Positions 42,046 through 57,000 of a stretch of 64,000 bases of DNA are shown here, piece after piece. Position 1 is the first letter of the stretch. Each line of letters begins with the position of its first letter. This stretch comes from Siphonodentalium dalli (taxonomy: Eukaryota > Mollusca > Scaphopoda > Gadilida > Siphonodentaliidae), in the NCBI GenBank assembly GCA_032622095.1, contig CP136064.1, positions 131,259,129 through 131,323,128 on the forward strand. The letters run 5' to 3'. A model generated the notes under the pieces. It did not search any database. It had not been told where the DNA came from and worked only from the letters and a program-made list of their open reading frames with translations. A program made the position numbers and the translations under genes.

Positions 42046-45000
42046 ATCAGATTAAAGGTACGACCTGTAGCCCGTGCTAAAGAATTTAGTGATACAAAGA
42101 GTAAAATCCAAGATGCTGCTGGCGGCCATGCTTTTTGGCCGAATGACCCCAAAATTACTCGTTCCCATCTACATGTCAATATTATCATCCATGACAAATT
42201 TCAAGATGATCAGACGAACAGTACGACCTGTGGCCCGTGCTAATGGATTAAATTTTGAAATCCAAGATGGCCGCTGGCGGCCATGTTTTTTGTCCGAATG
42301 ACCCCAAAATGACTCGTTCCCATTTACATTCCAATTTCAACAGCCATGACAAATTTTATGATGATCAGACTAAAGGTACGACCTGTAGCCCGTGCTAAAG
42401 GATTTAGTCATACAAAGAGTAAAATCCAAGATGGCTGCTGGCGGCCATGTTTTTCGGCCAAATGACCCCAAAAGTACTCGTTCCCATCTACATGTCAATA
42501 TTAATATCCATGACAAATTTCATGATGATCAGACGAACAGTACTAACTGTGGCCCGTGCTAATGGATTAAATTTTTAAATGCAAGATGGCTGCTGGAGGC
42601 CATGTTTTTTGTCCGAATGACCCCAAAATGACTCGTTCCCATCTACATTCCAATTTCAACAGCCATGACAAATTTTATGATGATCAGACTAAATGTACGA
42701 CCTGTAGCCCGTGCTAAAGGATTTAGTCATACAAAGAGTAAAATCCAAGATGGCTGCTGGCGACCATGTTTTTTGGCCAAATGACCCCAAAATTACTCGT
42801 TCCCATCTACATGTCATTGTTAACATCCATGACAAATTTTATGATGATCAGACTAAAGGTACGACCTGCAGCCCGTGCTAAAGAATTTAGTGATACAAAA
42901 AGTAAAATGCAAGATGGCTGCTGGCGGCCATGTTTTTTGGCCGAATGACCCCAAAATTACTCGTTCCCATCTACATATCAATATTATCATCCATGACAAA
43001 TTTCATGATGATCAGACAAACAGTACTAACTGTGGCCGGAGCTAATGGATTAAATTTTTAAATGCAAGATGGCTGCTGGCGGCCATGTTTTTTGTCCGAA
43101 TGACCCCAAAATGACTCGTTCCCATCTACATTCCAATTTCAACAGCCATGACGATTTTTATGATGATCAGACTAAATGTAAGACCTGTAGCCCGTGCTAA
43201 AGGATTTAGTCATACAAAGAGTAAAATCCAAGATGGCTGCTGGCGGCCATGCTTTTTGGCCGAATGACCCCGAAATTACTCGTTCCCATCTACATGTCAA
43301 TATTATCATCCAGGACAAATTTCATGATGATCAGACAAACAGTACGACCTGTGCTAATGGATTAAATTTTGAAATCCAAGATGGCTGCTGGCGGCCATGT
43401 TTTTTGGCCGAATAACCCCAAAATTACTCATTCCCATCTACATGTCAATATTATCATCCATGACAAATTTCATGATGATCAGACAAACAGTACGACCTGT
43501 GGCCCGTGCTAATGGATTTAGTCATACAAAGAGTAAAATCCAAGATGGCTGCTGGTGGCCATGTTTATTGAGCGAATGACCCAAAATGGCTCGTTCCCAT
43601 CTACATGTCATTATTAACATTCTTGACAAATTTTATGATGATCAGACTAAAAGTACGACCTGTAGCCCGTGCTAAAGAATTTAGTCATACAAAGTGTAAA
43701 ATCCAAGATGGCTGCTGGCGGCCATGTTTTTGGGTCGAATGACCCCAAAATTACTCGTTCCCATCCACATGTCATTGTTAATATCCATGACAAATTTTAC
43801 GATGATCAGGCTGGAGGTACGACCGGCAGCCCGTGCTAAAGAATTTAGTCATACAAAGAGTGAAATCCAAGATGGCTGCTGGCGGCCATGTTTTTTGGCC
43901 GAATGACCCCAAAATTACTCGTTCCCATCTACATGTCAATATTATCATCCATGACAAATTTCATGATGATCAGACAAACAGTACGACCTGTGGCCTGTGC
44001 TAATGGATTAAATTTTGAAATCCAAGATGGCCGCTGGCGGCCATGTTTTTTGTCCGAATGACCCCAAAATGACTCGTTCCCATCTACATTCCAATATCAA
44101 CAGCCATGACAAATTTTATGATGATCAGATTAAAGGTACGACCTGTAGCCCGTGCTAAAGGATTTAGTCATACAAATAGTAAAATCCAAGATGGCTGCTG
44201 GCGGCCATGTTTTTTGACCGAATGACCCCAAAATGACTCGTTCCCATCTACATGTGATTATTAACATTCTTGACAAATTTTATGATGATCAGACAAAAAG
44301 TAGGACCTGTAGCCCATGCTAAAGGATTTAGTCATGCAAAGAGTAAAATCCAAGACGGCTGCTGGCGGCCATGTTTTTGAGCCGAATGACCCCAAAATGA
44401 CTCGTTCCCATCTACATGTCAATATTAACATCCATGACAAATTTCATGATGATCAGACGAACAGCACGACCTGTGGCCCGTGCTAATGGATTAAATTTTG
44501 AAATCCAAGATGGCCGCTGGCGGCCATGTTTTTTGTCCGAATGACCCCAAAATGACTCGTTCCCATTTACATTCCAATTTCAACAGCCATGACAAATTTT
44601 ATGATGATAAGACTAAAGGTACGACCTGTAGCCCGTGCTAAAGGATTTAGTCATACAAAGAGTAAAATCCAAGATGGCTGCTGGCGGCCATGTTTTTCGG
44701 CCAAATGCCCCCAAAAGTACTCGTTCCCATCTACATGTCAATATTAATATCCATGACAAATTTCATGATGATCAGACGAACAGTACTAACTGTGGCCCGT
44801 GCTAATGGATTAAATTTTTAAATGCAAGATGGCTGCTGGCGGCCATGTTTTTTGTCCGAATGACCCCAAAATGACTCGTTCCCATCTACATTCCAATTTC
44901 ACAGCCATGACAAATTTTATGATGATCAGACTAAATGTACTACGACCTGTAGCCCGTGCTAAAGGATTTAGTCATACAAAGAGTAAAATCCAAGATGGCT

Positions 45001-48000
45001 GCTGGCGACCATGTTTTTTGGCCAAATGACCCCAAAATTACTCGTTCCCATCTACATGTCATTGTTAACATCCATGACAAATTTTATGATGATCAGACTA
45101 AAGGTACGACCTGCAGCCCGTGCTAAAGAATTTAGTGATACAAAAAGTAAAATGCAAGATGGCTGCTGGCGGCCATGTTTTTTGGCCGAATGACCCCAAA
45201 ATTACTCGTTCCCATCTACATATCAATATTATCATCCATGACAAATTTCATGATGATCAGACAAACAGTACTAACTGTGGCCGGAGCTAATGGATTAAAT
45301 TTTTAAATGCAAGATGGCTGCTGGCGGCCATGTTTTTTGTCCGAATGACCCCAAAATGACTCGTTCCCATCTACATTCCAATTTCAACAGCCATGACGAT
45401 TTTTATGATGATCAGACTAAATGTAAGACCTGTAGCCCGTGCTAAAGGATTTAGTCATACAAAGAGTAAAATCCAAGATGGCTGCTGGCGACCATGTTTT
45501 TTTGCCAAATGACCCCAAAATTACTCGTTCCCATCTACATGTCATTGTTAACATCATTGACAAATTTTATGATGATCAGACTAAAGGTACGACCTGCAGC
45601 CCGTGCTAAAGAATTTAGTGATACAAAGAGTAAAATCCAAGATGGCTGCTGGCGGCCATGCTTTTTGGCCGAATGACCCCGAAATTACTCGTTCCCATCT
45701 ACATGTCAATATTATCATCCAGGACAAATTTCATGATGATCAGACAAACAGTACGACCTGTGGCCTGTGCTAATGGATTAAATTTTGAAATCCAAGATGG
45801 CCGCTGGCGGCCATGTTTTTTGTCCGAATGACCCCAAAATGACTCGTTCCCATCTACATTCCAATATTATCATCCTTAGTGATACAAAGAGTAAAATCCA
45901 AGATGGCTGCTGGCGGCCATGTTTTTTGGCCGAATAACCCCAAAATTACTCATTCCCATCTACATGTCAATATTATCATCCTTAGTGATACAAAGAGTAA
46001 AATCCAAGATGGCTGCTGGCGGCCATGTTTTTTGGCCGAATAACCCCAAAATTACTCATTCCCATCTACATGTCAATATTATCATCCATGACAAATTTCA
46101 TGATGATCAGACAAACAGTACGACCTGTGGCCCGTGCTAATGGATTAAATTTTGAAATCCAAGATGGCCACTGGCGGCCATGTTTTTTGTCCGAATGACC
46201 CCAAAATTACTCGTTCCCATCTACATGTCATTGTTAACATCATTGACAAATTTTATGATGATCAGACTAAAGGTACGACCTGTAGCCTGTGCTAAAGGAT
46301 TTAGTCATACAAAGAGTAAAATCCAAGATGGCTGCTGGTGGCCATGTTTATTGAGCGAATGACCCAAAATGGCTCGTTCCCATCTACATGTCATTATTAA
46401 CATTCTTGACAAATTTTATGATGATCAGACTAAAAGTACGACCTGTAGCCCGTGCTAAAGAATTTAGTCATACAAAGAGTAAAATCTAAGATGGCTGCTG
46501 GCGGCCATGTTTTTGGGTCGAATGACCCCAAAATTACTCGTTCCCATCCACATGTCATTGTTAATATCCATGACAAATTTTACGATGATCAGGCTGGAGG
46601 TACGACCGGCAGCCCGTGCTAAAGAATTTAGTCATACAAAGAGTGAAATCCAAGATGGCTGCTGGCGGCCATGTTTTTTGGCCGAATGACCCCAACATGA
46701 CTCGTTCCCATCTACATTCCAATATCAACAGCCATGACAAATTTTATGATGATCAGATTAAAGGTACGACCTGTAGCCCGTGCTAAAGAATTTAGTGATA
46801 CAAAGAGTAAAATCCAAGATGCTGCTGGCGGCCATGCTTTTTGGCCGAATGACCCCAAAATTACTCGTTCCCATCTACATGTCAATATTATCATCCATGA
46901 CAAATTTCATGATGATCAGACAAACAGTACGACCTGTGGCCTGTGCTAATGGATTAAATTTTGAAATCCAAGACGGCCGCTGGCGGCCATGTTTTTTGTC
47001 CGAATGACCCCAAAATGACTCGTTCCCATCTACATTCCAATTTCAACAGCCATGACGATTTTTATGATGATCAGACTAAATGTAAGACCTGTAGCCCGTG
47101 CTAAAGTAAGTACTCGTACCTATCTACATGTCAATATTAATATACATGACAAATTTCATGATGATCAGACGAACAGTACTAACTGTGGCCCGTGCTAATG
47201 GATTAAATTTTTAAATGCAAGATGGCTGCTGGCGGCCATTTTTTTTGTCCGAATGACCCCAAAATGACTCGTTCTAATCTACATTCCAATTTCAACAGCC
47301 ATGACAAATTTTATGATGATCAGACTAAATGTACGACCTGTAGCCCGTGCTAAAGGATTTAGTCATACAAAGAGTAAAATCCAAGATGGCTGCTGGCGAC
47401 CATGTTTTTTGGCCAAATGACCCCAAAATAACTCGTTCCCATCTACATGTCATTGTTAACATCCATGACAAATTTTACGATGATCAGGCTGGAGGTACGA
47501 CCGGCAGCCCGTGCTAAAGAATTTAGTCATACAAAGAGTGAAATCCAAGATGGCTGCTGGCGGCCATGTTTTTTGGCCGAATGACCCCAACATGACTCGT
47601 TCCCATCTACATTCCAATATCAACAGCCATGACAAATTTTATGATGATCAGATTAAAGGTACGACCTGTAGCCCGTGCTAAAGAATTTAGTGATACAAAG
47701 AGTAAAATCCAAGATGCTGCTGGCGGCCATGCTTTTTGGCCGAATGACCCCAAAATTACTCGTTCCCATCTACATGTCAATATTATCATCCATGACAAAT
47801 TTCATGATGATCAGACAAACAGTACGACCTGTGGCCTGTGCTAATGGATTAAATTTTGAAATCCAAGACGGCCGCTGGCGGCCATGTTTTTTGTCCGAAT
47901 GACCCCAAAATGACTCGTTCCCATCTACATTCCAATTTCAACAGCCATGACGATTTTTATGATGATCAGACTAAATGTAAGACCTGTAGCCCGTGCTAAA

Positions 48001-51000
48001 GGATTTAGTCATACAAAGAGTAAAATCCAAGATGGCTGCTGGCGACCATGTTTTTTTGCCAAATGACCCCAAAATTACTCGTTCCCATCTACATGTCATT
48101 GTTAACATCATTGACAAATTTTATGATGATCAGACTAAAGGTACGACCTGCAGCCCGTGCTAAAGAATTTAGTGATACAAAGAGTAAAATCCAAGATGGC
48201 TGCTGGCGGCCATGCTTTTTGGCCGAATGACCCCGAAATTACTCGTTCCCATCTACATGTCAATATTATCATCCAGGACAAATTTCATGATGATCAGACA
48301 AACAGTACGACCTGTGGCCTGTGCTAATGGATTAAATTTTGAAATCCAAGATGGCCGCTGGCGGCCATGTTTTTTGTCCGAATGACCCCAAAATGACTCG
48401 TTCCCATCTACATTCCAATATCAACAGCCATGACAAATTTTATGATGATCAGATTAAAGGTACGACCTGTAGCCCGTGCTAAAGGATTTAGTCATACAAA
48501 TAGTAAAATCCAAGATGGCTGCTGGCGGCCATGTTTTTTGGCCGAATGACCCCAAAATGACTCGTTCCCATCTACATGTGATTATTAACATTCTTGACAA
48601 ATTTTATGATGATCAGACAAAAAGTAGGACCTGTAGCCCGTGCTAAAGGATTTAGTCAAGCAAAGAGTAAAATCCAAGACGGCTGCTGGCGGCCATGTTT
48701 TTGAGCCGAATGACCCCAAAATGACTCGTTCCCATCTACATGTCAATATTAACATCCATGACAAATTTCATGACGATCAGACGAACAGTACGACCTGTGG
48801 CCCGTGCTAATGGATTAAATTTTGAAATCCAAGATGGCCGCTGGCGGCCATGTTTTTTGTCCGAATGACCCCAAAATGACTCGTTCCCATTTACATTCCA
48901 ATTTCAACAGCCATGAAAATTTTTATGATGATCAGACTAAAGGTACGACCTGTAGCCCGTGCTAAAGGATTTAGTCATACAAAGAGTAAAATCCAAGATG
49001 GCTGCTGGCGGCCATGTTTTTCGGCCAAATGACCCCAAAAGTACTCGTTCCCATCTACATGTCAATATTAATATCCATGACAAATTTCATGATGATCACA
49101 CAAACAGTACGACCTGTGGCCTGTGCTAATGGATTAAATTTTGAAATCCAAGATGGCCGCTGGCGGCCATGTTTTTTGTCCGAATGACCCCAAAATGACT
49201 CGTTCCCATCTACATTCCAATATCAACAGCCATGACAAATTTTATGATGATCAGACTAAATGTACGACCTGTAGCCCGTGCTAAAGGATTTAGTCATACA
49301 AAGAGTAAAATCCAAGATGGCTGCTGGCGACCATGTTTTTTGGCCAAATGACCCCAAAATTACTCGTTCCCATCTACATGTCATTGTTAACATCCATGAC
49401 AAATTTTATGATGATCAGACTAAAGGTACGACCTGCAGCCCGTGCTAAAGAATTTAGTGATACAAAGAGTAAAATCCAAGATGGCTGCTGGCGACCATGT
49501 TTTTTGGCCAAATGACCCCAAAAGTACTCGTACCTATCTACATGTCAATATTAATATACATGACAAATTTCATGATGATCAGACGAACAGTACTAACTGT
49601 GGCCCGTGCTAATGGATTAAATTTTTAAATGCAAGATGGCTGCTGGCGGCCATTTTTTTTGTCCGAATGACCCCAAAATGACTCGTTCTAATCTACATTC
49701 CAATTTCAACAGCCATGACAAATTTTATGATGATCAGACTAAATGTACGACCTGTAGCCCGTGCTAAAGGATTTAGTCATACAAAGAGTAAAATCCAAGA
49801 TGGCTGCTGGCGACCATGTTTTTTGGCCAAATGACCCCAAAATAACTCGTTCCCATCTACATGTCATTGTTAACATCCATGACAAATTTTATGATGATCA
49901 GACAAAAGGTACGACCTGCAGCCGGTGCTAAAGAATTTAGTGATACAAAGAGTAAAATCCAAGATGGCTGCTGGCGGCCATGTTTTTTGGCCGAACGACC
50001 CCAAAATTACTCGTTCCCATCTACATGTCAATATTATCATCCATGACAAATTTCATGATGATCAGACAAACAGTACGACCTGTGGCCTGTGCTAATGGAT
50101 TAAATTTTGAAATCCAAGATGGCCGCTGGCGGCCATGTTTTTTGTCCGAATGACCCCAAAATGACTCGTTCCCATCTACATTCCAATATCAACAGCCATG
50201 ACAAATTTTATGATGATCAGATTAAAGGTACGACCTGTAGCCCGTGCTAAAGGATTTAGTCATACAAATAGTAAAATCCAAGATGGCTGCTGGCGGCCAT
50301 GTTTTTTGGCCGAATGACCCCAAAATGACTCGTTCCCATCTACATGTGATTATTAACATTCTTGACAAATTTTATGATGATCAGACAAAAAGTAGGACCT
50401 GTAGCCCGTGCTAAAGGATTTAGTCAAGCAAAGAGTAAAATCCAAGACGGCTGCTGGCGGCCATGTTTTTGAGCCGAATGACCCCAAAATGACTCGTTCC
50501 CATCTACATGTCAATATTAACATCCATGACAAATTTCATGACGATCAGACGAACAGTACGACCTGTGGCCCGTGCTAATGGATTAAATTTTGAAATCCAA
50601 GATGGCCGCTGGCGGCCATGTTTTTTGTCCGAATGACCCCAAAATGACTCGTTCCCATTTACATTCCAATTTCAACAGCCATGAAAAATTTTATGATGAT
50701 CAGACTAAAGGTACGACCTGTAGCCCGTGCTAAAGGATTTAGTCATACAAAGAGTAAAATCCAAGATGGCTGCTGGCGGCCATGTTTTTCGGCCAAATGA
50801 CCCCAAAAGTACTCGTTCCCATCTACATGTCAATATTAATATCCATGACAAATTTCATGATGATCACACAAACAGTACGACCTGTGGCCTGTGCTAATGG
50901 ATTAAATTTTTAAATGCAAGATGGCTGCTGGCGGCCATTTTTTTTGTCCGAATGACCCCAAAATGACTCGTTCTAATCTACATTCCAATTTCAACAGCCA

Positions 51001-54000
51001 TGACAAATTTTATGATGATCAGACTAAATGTACGACCTGTAGCCCGTGCTAAAGGATTTAGTCATACAAAGAGTAAAATCCAAGATGGCTGCTGGCGACC
51101 ATGTTTTTTGGCCAAATGACCCCAAAATAACTCGTTCCCATCTACATGTCATTGTTAACATCCATGACAAATTTTATGATGATCAGACAAAAGGTACGAC
51201 CTGCAGCCGGTGCTAAAGAATTTAGTGATACAAAGAGTAAAATCCAAGATGGCTGCTGGCGGCCATGTTTTTTGGCCGAACGACCCCAAAATTACTCGTT
51301 CCCATCTACATGTCAATATTATCATCCATGACAAATTTCATGATGATCAGACAAACAGTACGACCTGTGGCCTGTGCTAATGGATTAAATTTTGAAATCC
51401 AAGATGGCCGCTGGCGGCCATGCTTTTTGTCCGAATGACCCCAAAATGACTCGTTCCCATCTACATTCCAATATCAACAGCCATGACAAATTTTATGATG
51501 ATCAGATTAAAGGTACGACCTGTAGCCCGTGCTAAAGGATTTAGTCATACAAATAGTAAAATCCAAGATGGCTGCTGGCGGCCATGTTTTTTGGCCGAAT
51601 GACCCCAAAATGACTCGTTCCCATCTACATGTGATTATTAACATTCTTGACAAATTTTATGATGATCAGACAAAAAGTAGGACCTGTAGCCCGTGCTAAA
51701 GGATTTAGTCAAGCAAAGAGTAAAATCCAAGACGGCTGCTGGCGGCCATGTTTTTGAGCCGAATGACCCCAAAATGACTCGTTCCCATCTACATGTCAAT
51801 ATTAACATCCATGACAAATTTCATGACGATCAGACGAACAGTACGACCTGTGGCCCGTGCTAATGGATTAAATTTTGAAATCCAAGATGGCCGCTGGCGG
51901 CCATGTTTTTTGTCCGAATGACCCCAAAATGACTCGTTCCCATTTACATTCCAATTTCAACAGCCATGAAAATTTTTATGATGATCAGACTAAAGGTACG
52001 ACCTGTAGCCCGTGCTAAAGGATTTAGTCATACAAAGAGTAAAATCCAAGATGGCTGCTGGCGGCCATGTTTTTCGGCCAAATGACCCCAAAAGTACTCG
52101 TTCCCATCTACATGTCAATATTAATAACCATGACAAATTTCATGATGATCACACAAACAGTACGACCTGTGGCCTGTGCTAATGGATTAAATTTTGAAAT
52201 CCAAGATGGCCGCTGGCGGCCATGTTTTTTGTCCGAATGACCCCAAAATGACTCGTTCCCATCTACATTCCAATATCAACAGCCATGACAAATTTTATGA
52301 TGATCAGACTAAATGTACGACCTGTAGCCCGTGCTAAAGGATTTAGTCATACAAAGAGTAAAATCCAAGATGGCTGCTGGCGACCATGTTTTTTGGCCAA
52401 ATGACCCCAAAATTACTCGTTCCCATCTACATGTCATTGTTAACATCCATGACAAATTTTATGATGATCAGACTAAAGGTACGACCTGCAGCCCGTGCTA
52501 AAGAATTTAGTGATACAAAGAGTAAAATCCAAGATGGCTGCTGGCGACCATGTTTTTTGGCCAAATGACCCCAAAAGTACTCGTACCTATCTACATGTCA
52601 ATATTAATATACATGACAAATTTCATGATGATCAGACGAACAGTACTAACTGTGGCCCGTGCTAATGGATTAAATTTTTAAATGCAAGATGGCTGCTGGC
52701 GGCCATTTTTTTTGTCCGAATGACCCCAAAATGACTCGTTCTAATCTACATTCCAATTTCAACAGCCATGACAAATTTTATGATGATCAGACTAAATGTA
52801 CGACCTGTAGCCCGTGCTAAAGGATTTAGTCATACAAAGAGTAAAATCCAAGATGGCTGCTGGCGACCATGTTTTTTGGCCAAATGACCCCAAAATAACT
52901 CGTTCCCATCTACATGTCATTGTTAACATCCATGACAAATTTTATGATGATCAGACAAAAGGTACGACCTGTAGCCCGTGCTAAAGGATTTAGTCATACA
53001 AAGAGTAAAATCCAAGATGGCTGCTGGCGACCATGTTTTTTGGCCAAATGACCCCAAAATTACTCGTTCCCATCTACATGTCAATATTATCATCCACGAC
53101 AAATTTCATGATGATCAGACAAACAGTACGACCTGTGGCCTGTGCTAATGGATTAAATTTTGAAATCCAAGATGGCCGCTGGCAGCCATGTTTTTTGTCC
53201 GAATGACCCCAAAATGACTCGTTCCCATCTACATTCCAATTTCAACAGCCATGAAATTTTTTATGATGATCAGACTAAAGGTACGACCTGCAGCCCGTGC
53301 TAAAGGATTTAGTCATACAAAGAGTAAAATCCAAGATGGCTGCTGGCGGCCATGTTTTTCGGCCAAATGACCCCAAAAGTACTCGTTCCCATCTACATGT
53401 CAATATTAATATCCATGACAAATTTCATGATGATCAGACGAACAGTACTAACTGTGGCCCGTGCTAATGGATTAAATTTTTAAATGCAAGATGGCTGCTG
53501 GCGGCCATGTTTTTTGTCCGAATGACCCCAAAATGACTCGTTCCCATCTACATTCCAATATCAACAGCCATGACAAATTTTATGATGATCAGATTAAAGG
53601 TACGACCTGTAGCCCGTGCTAAAGAATTTAGTGATACAAAGAGTAAAATCCAAGATGGCTGCTGGCGGCCATGCTTTTTGGCCGAATGACCCCGAAATTA
53701 CTCGTTCCCATCTACATATCAATATTATCATCCATGACAAATTTCATGATGATCAGACAAACAGTACGACCTGTGGCCTGTGCTAATGGATTAAATTTTG
53801 AAATCCAAGATGGCCACTGGCGGCCATGTTTTTTGTCCGAATGACCCCAAAATGACTCGTTCCCATCTACATTCCAATATCAACAGCCATGACAAATTTT
53901 ATGATGATCAGATTAAAGGTACGACCTGTAGCCCGTGCTAAAGGATTTAGTCATACAAATAGTAAAATCCAAGATGGCTGCTGGCGGCCATGTTTTTTGG

Positions 54001-57000
54001 CCGAATGACCCCAAAATGACTCGTTCCCATCTACATGTCAATATTAACATCCATGACAAATTTCATGAAGATCAGACGAACAGTACGACCTGTGGCCCGT
54101 GCTAATGGATTAAATTTTGAAATCCAAGATGGCCGCTGGCGGCCATGTTTTTTGTCCGAATGACCCCAAAATGACTCGTTCCCATTTACATGTCAATATT
54201 ATCATCCTTAGTGATACAAAGAGTAAAATCCAAGATGGCTGCTGGCGGCCATGCTTTTTGGCCGAATGACCCCGAAATTACTCGTTCCCATCTACATGTC
54301 AATATTATCATCCATGACAAATTTCATGATGATCAGACAAACAGTACGACCTGTGGCCTGTGCTAATGGATTAAATTTTGAAATCCAAGATGGCCGCTGG
54401 CGGCCATGTTTTTTGTCCGAATGACCCCAAAATGACTCGTTCCCATCTACATTCCAATATCAACAGCCATGACAAATTTTATGATGATCAGATTAAAGGT
54501 ACGATCTGTAGCCCGTGCTAAAGAATTTAGTGATACAAAGAGTAAAATCCAAGATGGCTGCTGGCGGCCATGCTTTTTGGCCGAATGACCCCGAAATTAC
54601 TCGTTCCCATCTACATGTCAATATTATCATCCATGACAAATTTCATGATGATCAGACAAACAGTACGACCTGTGGCCTGTGCTAATGGATTAAATTTTGA
54701 AATCCAAGATGGCCACTGGCGGCCATGTTTTTTGTCCGAATGTCAATATTAACATCCATGACAAATTTCATGATGATCAGACGAACAGTACGACCTGTGG
54801 CCCGTGCTAATGGATTAAATTTTGAAATCCAAGATGGCCGCTGGCGGCCATGTTTTTTGTCCGAATGACCCCAAAATGACTCGTTCCCATTTACATTCCA
54901 ATTTCAACAGCCATGAAAATTTTTATGATGATCAGACTAAAGGTACGACCTGTAGCCCGTGCTAAAGGATTTAGTCATACAAAGAGTAAAATCCAAGATG
55001 GCTGCTGGCGGCCATGTTTTTCGGCCAAATGACCTGAAAAGTACTCGTTCCCATCTACATGTCAATATTAATATCCATGACAAATTTCATGATGATCAGA
55101 CGAACAGTACTAACTGTGGCCCGTGCTAATGGATTAAATTTTTAAATGCAAGATGGCTGCTAGCGGCCATGTTTTTTGTCCGAATGACCCCAAAATGACT
55201 CGTTCCCATCTACATTCCAATTTCAACAGCCATGACAAATTTTATGATGATCAGACTAAATGTACGACCTGTAGCCCGTGCTAAAGGATTTAGTCATACA
55301 AAGAGTAAAATCCAAGATGGCTGCTGGCGCCCATGTTTTTTGGCAAAATGACCCCAAAATTACTCGTTCCCATCTGCATGTCATTGTTAACATCCATGAC
55401 AAATTTCATGATGATCAGACGAACAGTACTAACTGTGGCCCGTGCTAATGGATTAAATTTTTAAATGCAAGATGGCTGCTGGCGGCCATGTTTTTTGTCC
55501 GAATGACCCCAAAATGACTCGTTCCCATCTACATTCCAATTTCAACAGCCATGACAATTTTTATGATGATCAGACTAAATGTAAGACATGTAGCCCGTGC
55601 TAAAGGATTTAGTCATACAAAGAGTAAAATCCAAGATGGCTGCTGGCGACCATGTTTTTTGGCCAAATGACCCCAAAATTACTCGTTCCCATCTACATGT
55701 CATTGTTAACATCCATGACAAATTTTATGATGATCAGACTAAAGGTACGACCTGCAGCCCGTGCTAAAGAATTTAGTGATACAAAGAGTAAAATCCAAGA
55801 TGGCTGCTGGCGGCCATGTTTTTTGGCCGAATGACCCCAAAATTACTCGTTCCGATCTACATGTCAATATTATCATCCATGACAAATTTCATGATGATCA
55901 GACAAACAGTACGACCTGTGGCCTGTGCTAATGGATTAAATTTTGAAATCCAAGATGGCCGCTGGCGGCCATGTTTTTTGTCCGAATGACCCCAAAATGA
56001 CTCGTTCCCATCTACATTCCAATATCAACAGCCATGACAAATTTTATGATGATCGACTAAATGTACGACCTGTAGCCCGTGCTAAAGGATTTAGTCATAC
56101 AAAGAGTAAAATCCAAGATGGCTGCTGGCGACCATGTTTTTTGGCCAAATGACCCCAAAATTACTCGTTCCCATCTACATGTCATTGTTAACATCCATGA
56201 CAAATTTTATGATGATCAGACTAAAGGTACGACCTGCAGCCCGTGCTAAAGAATTTAGTGATACAAAGAGTAAAATCCAAGATGGCTGCTGGCGACCATG
56301 TTTTTTGGCCAAATGACCCCAAAAGTACTCGTACCCATCTACATGACAATATTAACATCCATGACAAATTTCATGATGATCAGACAAACAGTACGACCTG
56401 TGGCCTTTGCTAATGGATTAAATTTTGAAATCCAAGATGGCTGCTGGCGGCCATGTTTTTTTTGTCCGAATGACCCCAAAATGACTCGTTCCCATCTACA
56501 TTCCAATTTCAACAGCCACGACAAATTTTATGATGATCAGATTAAAGGTACGACCTGTAGCCCGTGCTAAAGGATTTAGTCATACAAATAGTAAAATCCA
56601 AGATGGCTGCTGGCGGCCATGTTTTTTGGCCGAATGACCCCAAAATGACTCGTTCCCATCTACATGTGATTATTAACATTCTTGACAAATTTTATGATGA
56701 TCAGACAAAAAGTAGGACCTGTAGCCCGTGCTAAAGGATTTAGTCATGCAAAGAGTAAAATCCAAGACGGCTGCTGGCGGCCATGTTTTTGAGCCGAATG
56801 ACCCCAAAATGACTCGTTCCCATCTACATGTCAATATTAACATCCATGACAAATTTCATGAAGATCAGACGAACAGTACGACCTGTGGCCCGTGCTAATG
56901 GATTAAATTTTGAAATCCAAGATGGCCGCTGGCGGCCATGTTTTTTGTCCGAATGACCCCAAAATGACTCGTTCCCATTTACATGTCAATATTATCATCC

